From: Candidatus Nitrosopelagicus brevis
GTDB taxonomy: Archaea; Thermoproteota; Nitrososphaeria; Nitrososphaerales; Nitrosopumilaceae
DNA: 64,000 nt
Assembly (NCBI RefSeq): GCF_000812185.1
Contig: NZ_CP007026.1
Span: 62,001 to 126,000 of the forward strand
Direction of reading: 5' to 3'
Each line of letters starts with the position of its first letter. Position 1 is the stretch's first letter. The notes under the pieces were generated by a model. It made no database searches and was not told the DNA's origin. It was given only the letters and a program-made list of their open reading frames with translations. Made by a program: the position numbers and the translations under genes. This document shows positions 1 to 8,462 of this stretch, piece after piece.

Positions 1-33
1 ATACTTTGGTCATTACATACAATGTATGCCAAT

Positions 34-525
34 TCATTTGATTTTTTCATCAGGTTGTGCAATTCTATAATTTTTTAGTTTCATATATGATGTGAATAAT
101 AGTAAGAGGCCTCCAACAAACATAACTCCAGCTGGGATGCTAATGATTAGCGCATTTGTACTTCCTAACTCAACTTCATAATTCATGTTTTCTTGTGCAA
201 GACTTGTTAAAATTATAGTATAAACTCCTGTTTCTTTGACATCAAAATATCTAATTGACATTTTTGTCTCTGCTATTCCTTTATCTACTGTGTTATAGTC
301 ATCATCCACAATTCTGTAAAAAACACCTTCACCATCATATTCTGGAATAGAAATTTTGTGATATCCTATATCATCTATCTCAAAATACATGCCTATTTCA
401 TCTGATTCAGTCTGTTTTAGTGACATAATCTGAAATGATCTTTCTGCTTCTGAAAAAACTATTCCTGTTCCTGAAGCACCAATAACTATCAATAATAAAC
501 TAATTTTGAATAATGTTAGTTTCAT
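34..525 (-). CDS. Hypothetical two-pass membrane protein
   Basis: The 163-residue product has a hydrophobic signal-anchor at about residues 6-24 and a second membrane segment at about 124-148, followed by a short basic and polar tail. The roughly 100 residues between them are polar and rich in beta-type alternation with several Tyr and Gly, so a small beta-sandwich domain outside the cell is likely; it is faintly like GOLD or lectin-type folds, which is only an impression. I do not recognise the family. The gene stands alone, divergent from the small cysteine-rich gene at 703, with an AT-rich 177-base gap between them. Confidence 0.75.
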   Translation of the reverse strand: MKLTLFKISLLLIVIGASGTGIVFSEAERSFQIMSLKQTESDEIGMYFEIDDIGYHKISIPEYDGEGVFYRIVDDDYNTVDKGIAETKMSIRYFDVKETGVYTIILTSLAQENMNYEVELGSTNALIISIPAGVMFVGGLLLLFTSYMKLKNYRIAQPDEKIK

Positions 526-650
526 TCAGTTTTTCCTCAAAATTTTTTCAATAAATAATTTATGAATTTTTTTATGAAGAATTTCTCTACAAACTTTTAT
601 TCTATGATGCCGTATATACAAAGGAAAAGTGATCTTGATAACACATTCTG

Positions 651-679
651 AGAAGTCAACATTCTCCGTTGTGACTTCT
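651..679. repeat. 8-bp inverted repeat ahead of the cysteine-rich gene
   Basis: AGAAGTCA at 651-658 is exactly complementary to TGACTTCT at 672-679, with 13 bases between; the inner bases extend the pairing imperfectly (AAC against GTT). A TATA-like stretch (TATATA) lies near 613-618, so transcription from it would start near 640 and place this hairpin in the 5' leader of the gene at 703. It could equally be an operator. Confidence 0.4.
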
Positions 680-702
680 GTTAATTACTGTAGATCAATC
701 TT

Positions 703-981
703 ATGTATTATGGATGTACACTATACGCCATGATGTGGGAAAATGTAACTCCATTTCAAATGGACAAATTGTGGTCGCAAGTTGTTCATTATTATGTTGA
801 TAAAAAGAAAATGTCAAAAGAAGACGCTAACAAAATTGCTGCAGCAGTTGTGAAAAAAGAAATTGAGAAAAATACCTGTCAAAATATATCTTGCAGACAT
901 TTAAAATCAAAACATCTTGGAGATAAGCGACAATGTATGATTGTCACCTGTCCGTGTTCAGAATTTGTGAAAAAACAATAA
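703..981 (+). CDS. Small cysteine-rich, probable zinc-binding protein
   Basis: This 92-residue protein has a helical, lysine-rich N-terminal half and a C-terminal metal-site pattern: C-x4-C-R-H with a further His, 13 residues, then C-x4-C-P-C followed by SEFVK. The pattern suggests one zinc site and protein or nucleic-acid binding. The start at 703 is used, but the tandem Met codons at 730 and 733 are alternatives. A similar set of elements in a different order (CxC-EEFVK first, then CxxC-H...H) appears in the small protein encoded at 42894-43058. No function can be assigned. Confidence 0.7.
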   Translation: MYYGCTLYAMMWENVTPFQMDKLWSQVVHYYVDKKKMSKEDANKIAAAVVKKEIEKNTCQNISCRHLKSKHLGDKRQCMIVTCPCSEFVKKQ

Positions 982-2505
982 TTACATTCTTTTAATTTGA
1001 ATTAAAAAATTCTTAGAATCATTTTCAATTTCTTTTTTCCTTTCTTTTGACATTTTTTTTAAATTTGAAAATACAGTCCATAGTCTAGGATTTTTCTCCA
1101 ATTTTTTTTGATTCTTCAAAAAAAAGTTCCAATAAAGATAATTAAATGGACAAGCATCTTCTCCTTCTTTCTTTTTTACATCATACTGACAGTCTTTACA
1201 ATAATTTGACATTTTGTTGATGTAGTTTCCACTTGCTGCATATGGTTTTGAACCTAATATTCCTCCGTCTGCATATAGTGTCATACCGTGAGTGTTTGGA
1301 AGCTCTACCCATTCGTATGCATCGGCATATACTGACAAGTACCATTCACAAACTTCTTTTGGTTTTATTCCTGCAATTAATGCAAAATTTCCTGTAATCA
1401 TTAGTCGTTGTATGTGATGTGCATATGCTTCTTTGACTGTTTGTCCAATAGAATTTTTCATACAATTCATTTCTGTATTTCCTGTCCAGTAAAATCCTGG
1501 AAGTTTATTTTTTGCATTAAAATAATTTGTTTCTGAATATTTTGGCATGGTGTGCCAGTAAATTCCTCTTATGTACTCTCTCCATCCTAAAATTTGTCTT
1601 ATGAAACCTTCTATAGATTCAACTTTTATCTTCTTTTTTTCTAAGACCCTGCCAAGTACTTGTTTTGGTTGTAACAATCCTATGTTCAAATACATGGATA
1701 AAACAGAATGATAGAGAAAACTTTCTTCTTGATCCATCGCATCTTCGTATGGACCAAACATATCTAATCGATTCTTTATGAAGTCATCCAAACTCTTCTT
1801 TGCTTGTTCATGTGTAACGGCAAACCAAAAAGGTTCCAAATCCCCAAAATGTTTAGAGAATCTTTTTTTTATTTCTGCAATCACTTGCGTTGTTATATCA
1901 TCAGGTTTGTGTTGTAATGGTTTTGGTATATCTGGATGATTCTTTGGTAAACTTTTTCTATTTTTTATATCGTAATTCCATTTTCCTCCTTTTGGTTTTC
2001 CATCTTTATCTATCAAAATATTATATTTTTTTCTCATCATATGGTAGAATGACTCCATTCGAAGTTCTTTTTTTCCTTCTGTCCATTTTTTGAATTCAGT
2101 AATAGTACAAAAAAATCTGTCATCTTCAGATATTTCTACTGATATATTCAGCATCTTCTCCCATTTTTTTATCTCTTGTAATACACGATATTCTCCAGGA
2201 TGTGTAATTACAATTTTTTTTGGCTTTATTTTTTTACACTGATGTGCAAGCTCTTGTGTAAAATTATCTTGAGATTCACCAATTTTTGAATATATTATAG
2301 AATAACCTTTACTTTTCATATCTTTTGCAAAATGTCTCATTGCACTGAAAACTAAAACTAATTTTTTTTTATGATGATTTACATATCTGGCTTCATTTGC
2401 AACTTCCATCATGAGAATTTTGTCTTTGTCTTTTCTGAAATTTTTCAAAGATGAGATGTCTTTTGATAACTGATCAGCAAGAATTACACATAAATTCTCA
2501 GTCAT
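982..2505 (-). CDS. phrB: Fe-S cluster photolyase/cryptochrome (PhrB-like)
   Basis: At 507 residues it is a typical deoxyribodipyrimidine photolyase-related protein of the FeS-BCP group, which repairs UV lesions (the characterised bacterial PhrB is a (6-4) photolyase) with FAD and a [4Fe-4S] cluster. Four cysteines at 348, 436, 439 and 452 have exactly the spacing of the cluster ligands of Agrobacterium PhrB (350, 438, 441, 454). The N-terminal Rossmann-like half and the C-terminal helical FAD region (IRQILGWREYIRGIYW, then NTHGMTLYADGG) are intact. The start overlaps the end of the universal stress protein gene by four bases, so the two are probably co-transcribed as a stress pair. Substrate choice cannot be read from sequence alone. 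Confidence 0.93.
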   Translation of the reverse strand: MTENLCVILADQLSKDISSLKNFRKDKDKILMMEVANEARYVNHHKKKLVLVFSAMRHFAKDMKSKGYSIIYSKIGESQDNFTQELAHQCKKIKPKKIVITHPGEYRVLQEIKKWEKMLNISVEISEDDRFFCTITEFKKWTEGKKELRMESFYHMMRKKYNILIDKDGKPKGGKWNYDIKNRKSLPKNHPDIPKPLQHKPDDITTQVIAEIKKRFSKHFGDLEPFWFAVTHEQAKKSLDDFIKNRLDMFGPYEDAMDQEESFLYHSVLSMYLNIGLLQPKQVLGRVLEKKKIKVESIEGFIRQILGWREYIRGIYWHTMPKYSETNYFNAKNKLPGFYWTGNTEMNCMKNSIGQTVKEAYAHHIQRLMITGNFALIAGIKPKEVCEWYLSVYADAYEWVELPNTHGMTLYADGGILGSKPYAASGNYINKMSNYCKDCQYDVKKKEGEDACPFNYLYWNFFLKNQKKLEKNPRLWTVFSNLKKMSKERKKEIENDSKNFLIQIKRM

Positions 2506-2924
2506 TTTACTACTAGAACTGGAATCTTACTCTTATTCAGAACATGATTAGAAACACTTCCCATGAACGCAGCCTTTACAGAACCTCTACCTCTTGCTCC
2601 CATTATTATTAGATCAATTTTTCTTGAATTATCATTTGCATATTTGACTATACTTGATTTTGCATCACCAACAATAGTTTCCTCTATGAATTTTACATCA
2701 TATTTCTCACATTTTGTCTTGGCAGAATGAAAAGTAATTTCCATCAATCTATTTTGTTCAGCATTAAACAATTCACCATACTTTATAGAATTAACAGATG
2801 TAGGTTTTACATACAAACCAACAATTGTTCTTTTTGCATCATTTGCTAGATCAACTGCCATTTCAATTCCTCTTTCTGAATTTTTTGATCCATCTAACGG
2901 AACAAGGATTCTTTTTATACTCAT
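2502..2924 (-). CDS. Universal stress protein (UspA family)
   Basis: This 140-residue single-domain Usp protein starts with the usual IKRILVPLDGS strand and ends with the strand IPVLVVK. The ATP-binding signature G-x2-G-x9-G-S is present near residues 109-122 (GARG ... GS), so it is expected to be the nucleotide-binding type. Its partners and targets are unknown. It is the first gene of a two-gene unit with the photolyase, overlapping it by four bases, which suggests induction by light or oxidative stress; that is inference. Confidence 0.93.
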   Translation of the reverse strand: MSIKRILVPLDGSKNSERGIEMAVDLANDAKRTIVGLYVKPTSVNSIKYGELFNAEQNRLMEITFHSAKTKCEKYDVKFIEETIVGDAKSSIVKYANDNSRKIDLIIMGARGRGSVKAAFMGSVSNHVLNKSKIPVLVVK

Positions 2925-3050
2925 TAACCCATTTTGTTAATTACAAAATAAAAGGTACGAGAACTTAGGTATGTGCTAGTAACCATTTCTAAAATTATAT
3001 TGTTCTAACCAGATCTCAAACTGGTAAGCTAATTATTTGATAATTACAAA

Positions 3051-3899
3051 TTGTCTGTATTGTCACAAAAATCTTCATTTTCTAAATTAAAAAACATGAA
3101 AATACTCTTAGCAGTAGTCGGTATTGCAGCAATTCTTGCAGCATTAGATGTGGTGGAATTTTACATGCCAATGGAATTTGATGATATGTCTGTAAATAGA
3201 CATTCTCTATACGTACATCTAGATCCAGTTTGGGCAAGTTACCCATCAAATATTGTTTTTGATGTAACATCCACATGGAATAAATCAAACGCTACTATGG
3301 ATGAATCACAAAAATATGTTCCATTTGATGAAACTATTCCTGAAAATTATGGAAAAAATGAATTAGATACAATGCATGACAAATCATTTGTTCGTTTATC
3401 ACACCAAAATAATCAATGTCAATATAATTTCCAACCTCATCATTATCGTTCAACTGTAGATGTGATTAGACAAAATATTGAAGTTGCAATGGGTTTACAA
3501 TTAACAAATGATCCCTACAATATTCAATTTCCAAATGTAAAAAATACTTCATATTCTGATTCTGATCAAGAATCAAAATTACCTACTGCATTTGCCCATT
3601 TCATTCCAATATGTATGATTAATGATATTTCTAATTTTGATTACAGTATTAGAATTGATGATAAAACAATTGGCGCCAATCTCTATTTTGTACCTTCAAT
3701 ATCTGAATTTAATAGCTATAAAGAAACTGGAACCTTCTTTTATTATACTGAATCTGGATGTTTTGCTAAAAATCTAATCAGTCATTCAGGAACGTGTTCT
3801 AATGTCTCTAAAGATAGTGGAATAATGATTATCATACCTGATGATATTAGTCGTTCACTTGTAAAAACTACTGTAAACATATACGAAAAATCAGTTTAA
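3051..3899 (+). CDS. Hypothetical secreted or membrane-anchored protein
   Basis: The 282-residue product has one N-terminal hydrophobic segment (about residues 17-35) and a polar remainder that should lie outside the membrane, with few charged clusters and several cysteines. The start used is TTG at 3051; an ATG at 3096 (residue 16) directly before the hydrophobic segment gives a cleaner signal-anchor and may be the true start. No family is recognised. It stands alone between the stress pair and the tiny membrane protein at 3943. Confidence 0.7.
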   Translation: MSVLSQKSSFSKLKNMKILLAVVGIAAILAALDVVEFYMPMEFDDMSVNRHSLYVHLDPVWASYPSNIVFDVTSTWNKSNATMDESQKYVPFDETIPENYGKNELDTMHDKSFVRLSHQNNQCQYNFQPHHYRSTVDVIRQNIEVAMGLQLTNDPYNIQFPNVKNTSYSDSDQESKLPTAFAHFIPICMINDISNFDYSIRIDDKTIGANLYFVPSISEFNSYKETGTFFYYTESGCFAKNLISHSGTCSNVSKDSGIMIIIPDDISRSLVKTTVNIYEKSV

Positions 3900-3942
3900 T
3901 TCCATTAGCAATTGATTTATGCAACAAAGTGTATAATGGCAC

Positions 3943-4053
3943 ATGGCAGAGGCAAGCGCTGCTGCTTATGGAGCAGCAATAGGTGTAGCAATTGCAATGG
4001 CTGTAGTATGCTTTGCACTAAGAGGCAGAGGTCATCCAGAAGATCCGGAATAA
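3943..4053 (+). CDS. Tiny single-pass membrane protein (36 aa)
   Basis: Read directly from the sequence: ATG at 3943, TAA at 4051-4053. After a short alanine-rich start the peptide has a continuous hydrophobic helix of about 20 residues (AIGVAIAMAVVCFAL) and ends with the polar tail RGRGHPEDPE. A TTTAT box near 3915, about 28 bases ahead of the ATG, fits a leaderless promoter. The signal-like helix, short basic stop-transfer and in-frame stop favour a real gene. Possible roles are a subunit of a membrane complex or a regulator; nothing more can be said. Confidence 0.6.
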   Translation: MAEASAAAYGAAIGVAIAMAVVCFALRGRGHPEDPE

Positions 4054-4093
4054 AAAATTACTACAATAACGTATGAAATTTTCTTAATGTAAA

Positions 4094-4621
4094 TTAGTTT
4101 GAATATTTTTTTTGTAATCTTTTCCATTCATTTTTTGCCCACGTTAATTCTGCAAGTTTACCTGACTTAACTTTTGAAACATAACTCCAATACTTTGATT
4201 TTTTTACAAACTGTTGTTTTTCCCATCTTGCATTTTTTCCAGCATTTGGTGCATCATTCACATTTGCTAAAATATCTGCAATTTTTACAAGCTTTGCTTT
4301 AGAATTAGATGATTTCAAATCCTTTGCATATTTTATTTCTCTTTGTTTTTTTGGTAAACGATTATCTTTTGTAACTGATACTACAATCTCTGCCACATTT
4401 TTACCAAATCTGTCTTTTATAGCATCAAAATCTGTATCGGTGTCTTCTATTGTATCATGTAACCATCCAGCACAAATAATATCTACATTTGTTACTTTCA
4501 TCTTTTTCAAATTTTTTACTACATCTTTGAGATGAGAAAATGTTGTTGTTTTACCATTTTTTCTTAATTGGCCTGCATGTTTTCTCTTGGCAAAACTTCT
4601 TGCATTGGCGATATTTGACAC
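4094..4621 (-). CDS. HD-domain hydrolase resembling SpoT/MESH1 small alarmone hydrolase
   Basis: This 175-residue protein is a stand-alone HD phosphohydrolase domain. Its metal and catalytic residues line up with the (p)ppGpp hydrolase site of SpoT and MESH1: H30, H55-D56, E59-D60 in LHDTIEDTDT, the FG.NVAEIV and VTKDNR stretches, and D116 in KLVKIADILANV. There is no synthetase, TGS or ACT domain. By family it would remove the 3' pyrophosphate of (p)ppGpp, or act on a related nucleotide such as NADPH as animal MESH1 does. It is transcribed alone. The fold is secure; the substrate is not. Confidence 0.85.
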   Translation of the reverse strand: MSNIANARSFAKRKHAGQLRKNGKTTTFSHLKDVVKNLKKMKVTNVDIICAGWLHDTIEDTDTDFDAIKDRFGKNVAEIVVSVTKDNRLPKKQREIKYAKDLKSSNSKAKLVKIADILANVNDAPNAGKNARWEKQQFVKKSKYWSYVSKVKSGKLAELTWAKNEWKRLQKKYSN

Positions 4622-4683
4622 AATCTTATTTTACTTTATCATGTTAAAAAATCATCTATATTGTATTACTGAATTTATAATTC

Positions 4684-5163
4684 ATGGGTAATCTGTTAAA
4701 GGCAATGTCGATGATGCTTATCTCTGTAATCGGTATTGGTATTGTTGCATACTCCATCTCTATCACTCCTCCTGATACCTCAGTAGATTGTGAAGAACAA
4801 ATCTGTACCACCGGAATTATTGCTCAGGTAGTTGATGGTGATACTGTAAAATTCCTCTCAGACGAAGGTCAAGAAATTAGAATTAGACTTGCACTTGTAA
4901 ATGCACCAGAACTCACAGAGCCTGGTGGTGATGAATCAAAATTATTTGTAGAATCACAATGTTCTGCAGGAAGTGAATCTGTTTTCATTTTAGATAGAGG
5001 ACAAAAACCCTCCTTTGGAAGAGAAGTTGGTCTTGTATTTTGTAGTGAAACATCACTTAATGAATTACTTGTAGAAAATAATCACGGTGAACTTGATCCA
5101 CGATTTTGTGATAGAAGTGAATTTGGTGGATTAGATTGGGCCTTAAAGTACGGCTGTGAATAA
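4684..5163 (+). CDS. Membrane-anchored staphylococcal-nuclease-like protein
   Basis: The 159-residue protein has an N-terminal membrane anchor (about residues 5-26) and an SNase-like OB fold. The VVDGDTVKF motif carries the first calcium ligand and IRLALVNAPE carries the catalytic Arg and Glu. Asn replaces the second calcium-binding Asp of staphylococcal nuclease (D40). The later Arg is present in FGREVGLVFC, and the end is cysteine-rich. It probably works at the outer face on DNA or RNA, perhaps for nutrient scavenging, but the Asp-to-Asn change leaves activity uncertain. It converges on the helicase gene with no gap. Confidence 0.82.
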   Translation: MGNLLKAMSMMLISVIGIGIVAYSISITPPDTSVDCEEQICTTGIIAQVVDGDTVKFLSDEGQEIRIRLALVNAPELTEPGGDESKLFVESQCSAGSESVFILDRGQKPSFGREVGLVFCSETSLNELLVENNHGELDPRFCDRSEFGGLDWALKYGCE

Positions 5164-6858
5164 TTATCCTAAAAATTCTTTGAATGAACTTGGAAAAATA
5201 ATATCATGATATGCATGTGGAACCATTTTTCTATTCATTAAGAGCAATTCATGTGCTGCCGAATCAAGAACATATGTGTCGGCCCAGTCACCATAATCTC
5301 TAATTGATCTTCCAAATCCTTGTAACAACTTCATTATTGCTTGTGCTTTATACCACAGCGGATATTTTTGCATCTTTATTTTAGTTCTAGTTTCAGATAA
5401 CATTGGATACGGTGCTTTAGCTACAATCTGAAATCTTGACATGTCTTCTTTTAGATCAACACCTTCCCAAAGTGATGATGACAGTAAAACTCCATTTGCA
5501 CTCTCTGCATGTTCCTGTACAACCTGATCTTGTGTTTTCCCATTTGCATTAAAGCTATGACAAATACGAATTCTCTTTTTATTTTCTGCAGAAAGATTTT
5601 CTAAAATTTCAAAACATCTTGATTTTGATGATGTTAAGATTAACCCTTTCTTATCACTATATTTTGTCATTATCTCATCAATTTTTTTTATAACTAGTTG
5701 TTCATCATCTCTAGTTGAATTATAGCTAAGACGTTTGACATCTGTAAACTCTACTTTTCTATTTTCAATTGGAAATGGGGATACTTGTGTGTCGACAATC
5801 TCTACCATTTCAGGATTAAATCCTGTATTTTCACAAAAACTTTCTTTGTCTATAGTAGCAGACATGAAAATTTGAATTGGGTGATCAAAAAATGTACTAA
5901 CATATTTTGAAATGTCTAATGGTTTTACTGATAGTGATCTGAACTTTCCTCCTTCATCATAATATGGTTTGTTTAAGATGAAGTTTTCTTTGTTTGAATA
6001 AATCTCAGAACGTGCTTCGGCATACTTTTTGTATTTATTTTCTAATGTTTGAACTACTTCGTAGTCAGGATTTTGTGCAAATGCACTACTATCTTCTAAT
6101 TCACTAATTTGTCTTGCATATGATTCGGATAACCCATCAGATAATTTCATAACATCGTCAATATCTTGTAAATCATAATTTTCTACATCAATTTTACATT
6201 CATTGAGATTCCTTTCAAAAATATCAATTCCTACAAACTGAATTATCTGATCTTCAATTCTATGTGCTTCATCAAAAATTGCAACTTTTTTGTTCAGATA
6301 TTCAGCATATTTCTCTTTTTGATATTTCATCATTTGAAAATATGAAGCATAATTCCATATTGAATGAGATGAGACTAGACTCTGATACTTTTGTAAATAG
6401 TATAAGCAATCATCTTGCTTTATTTTTCCTTCTGCAACATCAGAAAGTTTTGGTTTATAGTTACATTCTTTTTTTGTTTTTTTATCAAAACATGTTCCCA
6501 TATCACATGTCCATTTATTTTGAACAGCAAAATCTTTCTCTGTTAAATCAATTCCATGTTTTTCCATCATCTTATGACATGCAAAATTTGGCATTCCTTT
6601 GTTTGGTTTGAACCATGGCATGTCTTTGGTATATTGATCCTGAAGATGTTTTGATGCAGTTACAACAAATGAGCTTCCAAAGTATCCGGCAACACTTGCA
6701 GCGATTAATGATTTCCCAATACCTGTTGGTGCTGAAAGCAACACGACTTTTGCACCAGAATTGATCTTTTCTTGAATCTCTTCTATGAGCTTTTCTTGTA
6801 GTGGTCTTGGAGTAAACTCCTTTGGAAATGATTTAAGAATTGTACTTTGAGATGACAT
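5164..6858 (-). CDS. Fe-S superfamily 2 DNA helicase (XPD/DinG type)
   Basis: At 564 residues this is a Rad3/XPD/DinG-family 5'-3' helicase. Walker A is APTGIGKS at residues 43-50 and the Walker B DEAH box is near 196. Between them are cysteines 94, 118, 123, 132 and 151, the place and spacing expected for the [4Fe-4S] domain of XPD. The C-terminal RecA half contains SSSLWEGVDL and the motif VI-like QGFGRSIRDYGD. It probably unwinds DNA in repair; archaeal XPD and DinG-like proteins are hard to separate without a tree. Transcribed alone, tail to tail with the SNase-like gene. Confidence 0.9.
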   Translation of the reverse strand: MSSQSTILKSFPKEFTPRPLQEKLIEEIQEKINSGAKVVLLSAPTGIGKSLIAASVAGYFGSSFVVTASKHLQDQYTKDMPWFKPNKGMPNFACHKMMEKHGIDLTEKDFAVQNKWTCDMGTCFDKKTKKECNYKPKLSDVAEGKIKQDDCLYYLQKYQSLVSSHSIWNYASYFQMMKYQKEKYAEYLNKKVAIFDEAHRIEDQIIQFVGIDIFERNLNECKIDVENYDLQDIDDVMKLSDGLSESYARQISELEDSSAFAQNPDYEVVQTLENKYKKYAEARSEIYSNKENFILNKPYYDEGGKFRSLSVKPLDISKYVSTFFDHPIQIFMSATIDKESFCENTGFNPEMVEIVDTQVSPFPIENRKVEFTDVKRLSYNSTRDDEQLVIKKIDEIMTKYSDKKGLILTSSKSRCFEILENLSAENKKRIRICHSFNANGKTQDQVVQEHAESANGVLLSSSLWEGVDLKEDMSRFQIVAKAPYPMLSETRTKIKMQKYPLWYKAQAIMKLLQGFGRSIRDYGDWADTYVLDSAAHELLLMNRKMVPHAYHDIIFPSSFKEFLG

Positions 6859-6937
6859 TTTATAAAAAAATTTCTAAACTACTAAAGTTAAATCTATTTC
6901 AGCTATCTTGATTAACCGTTTGTAAATAATACTGACT

Positions 6938-7237
6938 ATGATTACAGATGCTTCTACTCTAAAATCATTAAATGATTACATATCACGTAGGATTCAAGAA
7001 GTTCCATTAGAGATCAAAGAGACATTTTTAGAAACTAAAAAGGTCTGGAAGTGTGAAAATGAGCTTGATTTTCTTTATGGGTATTATGTAGGTAAAATTG
7101 AAGAGGCTACACTACATTATTTATTAAAATCTACTCGTGCATCCGCTGGTGGTTATGTGGATACTTTTGAAATTAGAGGTATAATTGAAGAGCACAGAGA
7201 TGCATTGCAAAATGCAATTAAAACTGGATTAAAATAA
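6938..7237 (+). CDS. Conserved hypothetical protein, helical (99 aa)
   Basis: This small soluble, mostly helical protein has a single Cys and an acidic and basic mix (ISRRIQEVPLEIKETF, then FLYGYYVGKIEEATLHYLL). No signal, membrane segment or known motif is visible. It sits between the helicase gene, from which it diverges, and the aldo/keto reductase in the same direction but 58 bases away, so it may be its own transcript. Coding is supported by an ATG with AT-rich promoter-like sequence upstream and by codon use like the neighbours. Function unknown. Confidence 0.72.
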   Translation: MITDASTLKSLNDYISRRIQEVPLEIKETFLETKKVWKCENELDFLYGYYVGKIEEATLHYLLKSTRASAGGYVDTFEIRGIIEEHRDALQNAIKTGLK

Positions 7238-7295
7238 TATTATATTTTTTTAGATTAAACGATTATACTAAATTATCTTAATTCTAAATTATCAT

Positions 7296-8306
7296 ATGTC
7301 TGAAATAGAAACAATTCAACTGGCACCAGATTTTTCAATATGCAGAATTTTAAATGGAATGTGGCAGGTAGCTGGCGGACATGGGGAAATTGATCATGAT
7401 TCAGCTATATCACAAATGTTAGAATATAATGAAAATGGATTCAACACTTGGGACATGGCAGACATCTATGGACCAGCTGAATCATTTTACGGAGATTTTA
7501 GAAATGAAATAGAAAATAAGAAAGGAAAAAATGAACTAGAAAAAATTCAAGGCTTTACAAAATTTGTTCCTAACCCTGGACCTATGACTCGATCAATCGT
7601 TGAACATTACATAGATCAATCAATGAGAAAAATGAATGTAGATGTAATTGATGTAATTCAATTTCATTGGTGGGATTATAATGATGCAAACTATATTGAT
7701 GCATTACATCAATTAACAAAACTTCGTGATGATGGTAAGATTTCCCATCTTGCATTAACTAATTTTGATACAGAAAGAATACAGATAATGGTTGACAATG
7801 GAATACAATTAATCTCAAATCAGGTTCAATATTCAATAATTGATCAACGTCCTAATGTCAAAATGGCATCATTTTGTAAAAATCATAATATGAAAATTTT
7901 AGCATATGGAACTTTGCTTGGTGGATTACTTACTGAAAAATATCTTGGGGGTCCAAAACCAACACAGACAGATCTTGATACGTACAGTCTTCAAAAGTAT
8001 ATGAACATGATTGATGCATGGGGAGGTTGGGGATTATTCCAAGAATTACTTGTTGTCTTAGACGAGATTGCAAAAAAGCATAATGTACAAATTCCTAATG
8101 TTGCAACACGTTTTGTTTTAGATAGACCTGCAGTTGCAGGCACAATAATTGGTTCTAGATTAGGGTTATCTGATCATATTGAACAAAATTCTAAAACATT
8201 TTCACTACAATTACAAAATGATGACTATGAAAAGATAAAGTCTGTCACATCAAAGGCAAATGATCTTTTTGAATCAATTGGTGATTGTGGTGGAGAATAT
8301 AGATAA
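7296..8306 (+). CDS. Aldo/keto reductase
   Basis: This 336-residue (beta/alpha)8-barrel oxidoreductase carries the AKR catalytic tetrad: Asp and Tyr in DMADIYG, Lys in GFTKFVP and His in IQFHWWD. The NADPH-binding end (GTIIGSRLGLSDHIEQN) is also present. It should reduce or oxidise an aldehyde, ketone or alcohol with NAD(P)H in the cytoplasm; the substrate cannot be read. The sequence resembles AKRs of plants and bacteria near the L-galactose-dehydrogenase-like branch, which may mean ancient transfer. It converges on nop10 with a three-base gap. Confidence 0.92.
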   Translation: MSEIETIQLAPDFSICRILNGMWQVAGGHGEIDHDSAISQMLEYNENGFNTWDMADIYGPAESFYGDFRNEIENKKGKNELEKIQGFTKFVPNPGPMTRSIVEHYIDQSMRKMNVDVIDVIQFHWWDYNDANYIDALHQLTKLRDDGKISHLALTNFDTERIQIMVDNGIQLISNQVQYSIIDQRPNVKMASFCKNHNMKILAYGTLLGGLLTEKYLGGPKPTQTDLDTYSLQKYMNMIDAWGGWGLFQELLVVLDEIAKKHNVQIPNVATRFVLDRPAVAGTIIGSRLGLSDHIEQNSKTFSLQLQNDDYEKIKSVTSKANDLFESIGDCGGEYR

Positions 8307-8309
8307 TTA

Positions 8310-8462
8310 TTATTCTTTTTCTGCAATTCTGTATCTTAGATATCTATCATCTGGAGAAAATTTTGCAGGATGTACACTTTTTGTAGATTTATCACATTTT
8401 TTACAAGTTTCTTTTAATGTATATTCTCCACATTCAGTACATTTTCTTAATTGAAAACGCAT
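8310..8462 (-). CDS. nop10: Nop10, H/ACA ribonucleoprotein subunit
   Basis: The 50-residue protein was read from the reverse strand: ATG at 8462-8460, stop at 8312-8310. It begins MRFQLRKCTECGEYTLKETC and continues with CKKC, then HPAKFSPDDRYLRYR, which is the Nop10 pattern: an N-terminal zinc ribbon with two CxxC knuckles and the conserved HP..FSP.D.Y tail that binds Cbf5. Nop10 is needed for guided pseudouridylation of rRNA. Its start codon overlaps the stop of the aIF2-alpha gene by one base, the usual archaeal aIF2a-nop10 order, so the two are translationally coupled. Confidence 0.95.
   Translation of the reverse strand: MRFQLRKCTECGEYTLKETCKKCDKSTKSVHPAKFSPDDRYLRYRIAEKE

Noticed and set aside
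8260-8454. Plus-strand frame between the aldo/keto reductase and aIF2-alpha
   Set aside because: The minus strand there encodes Nop10 with all its conserved residues.
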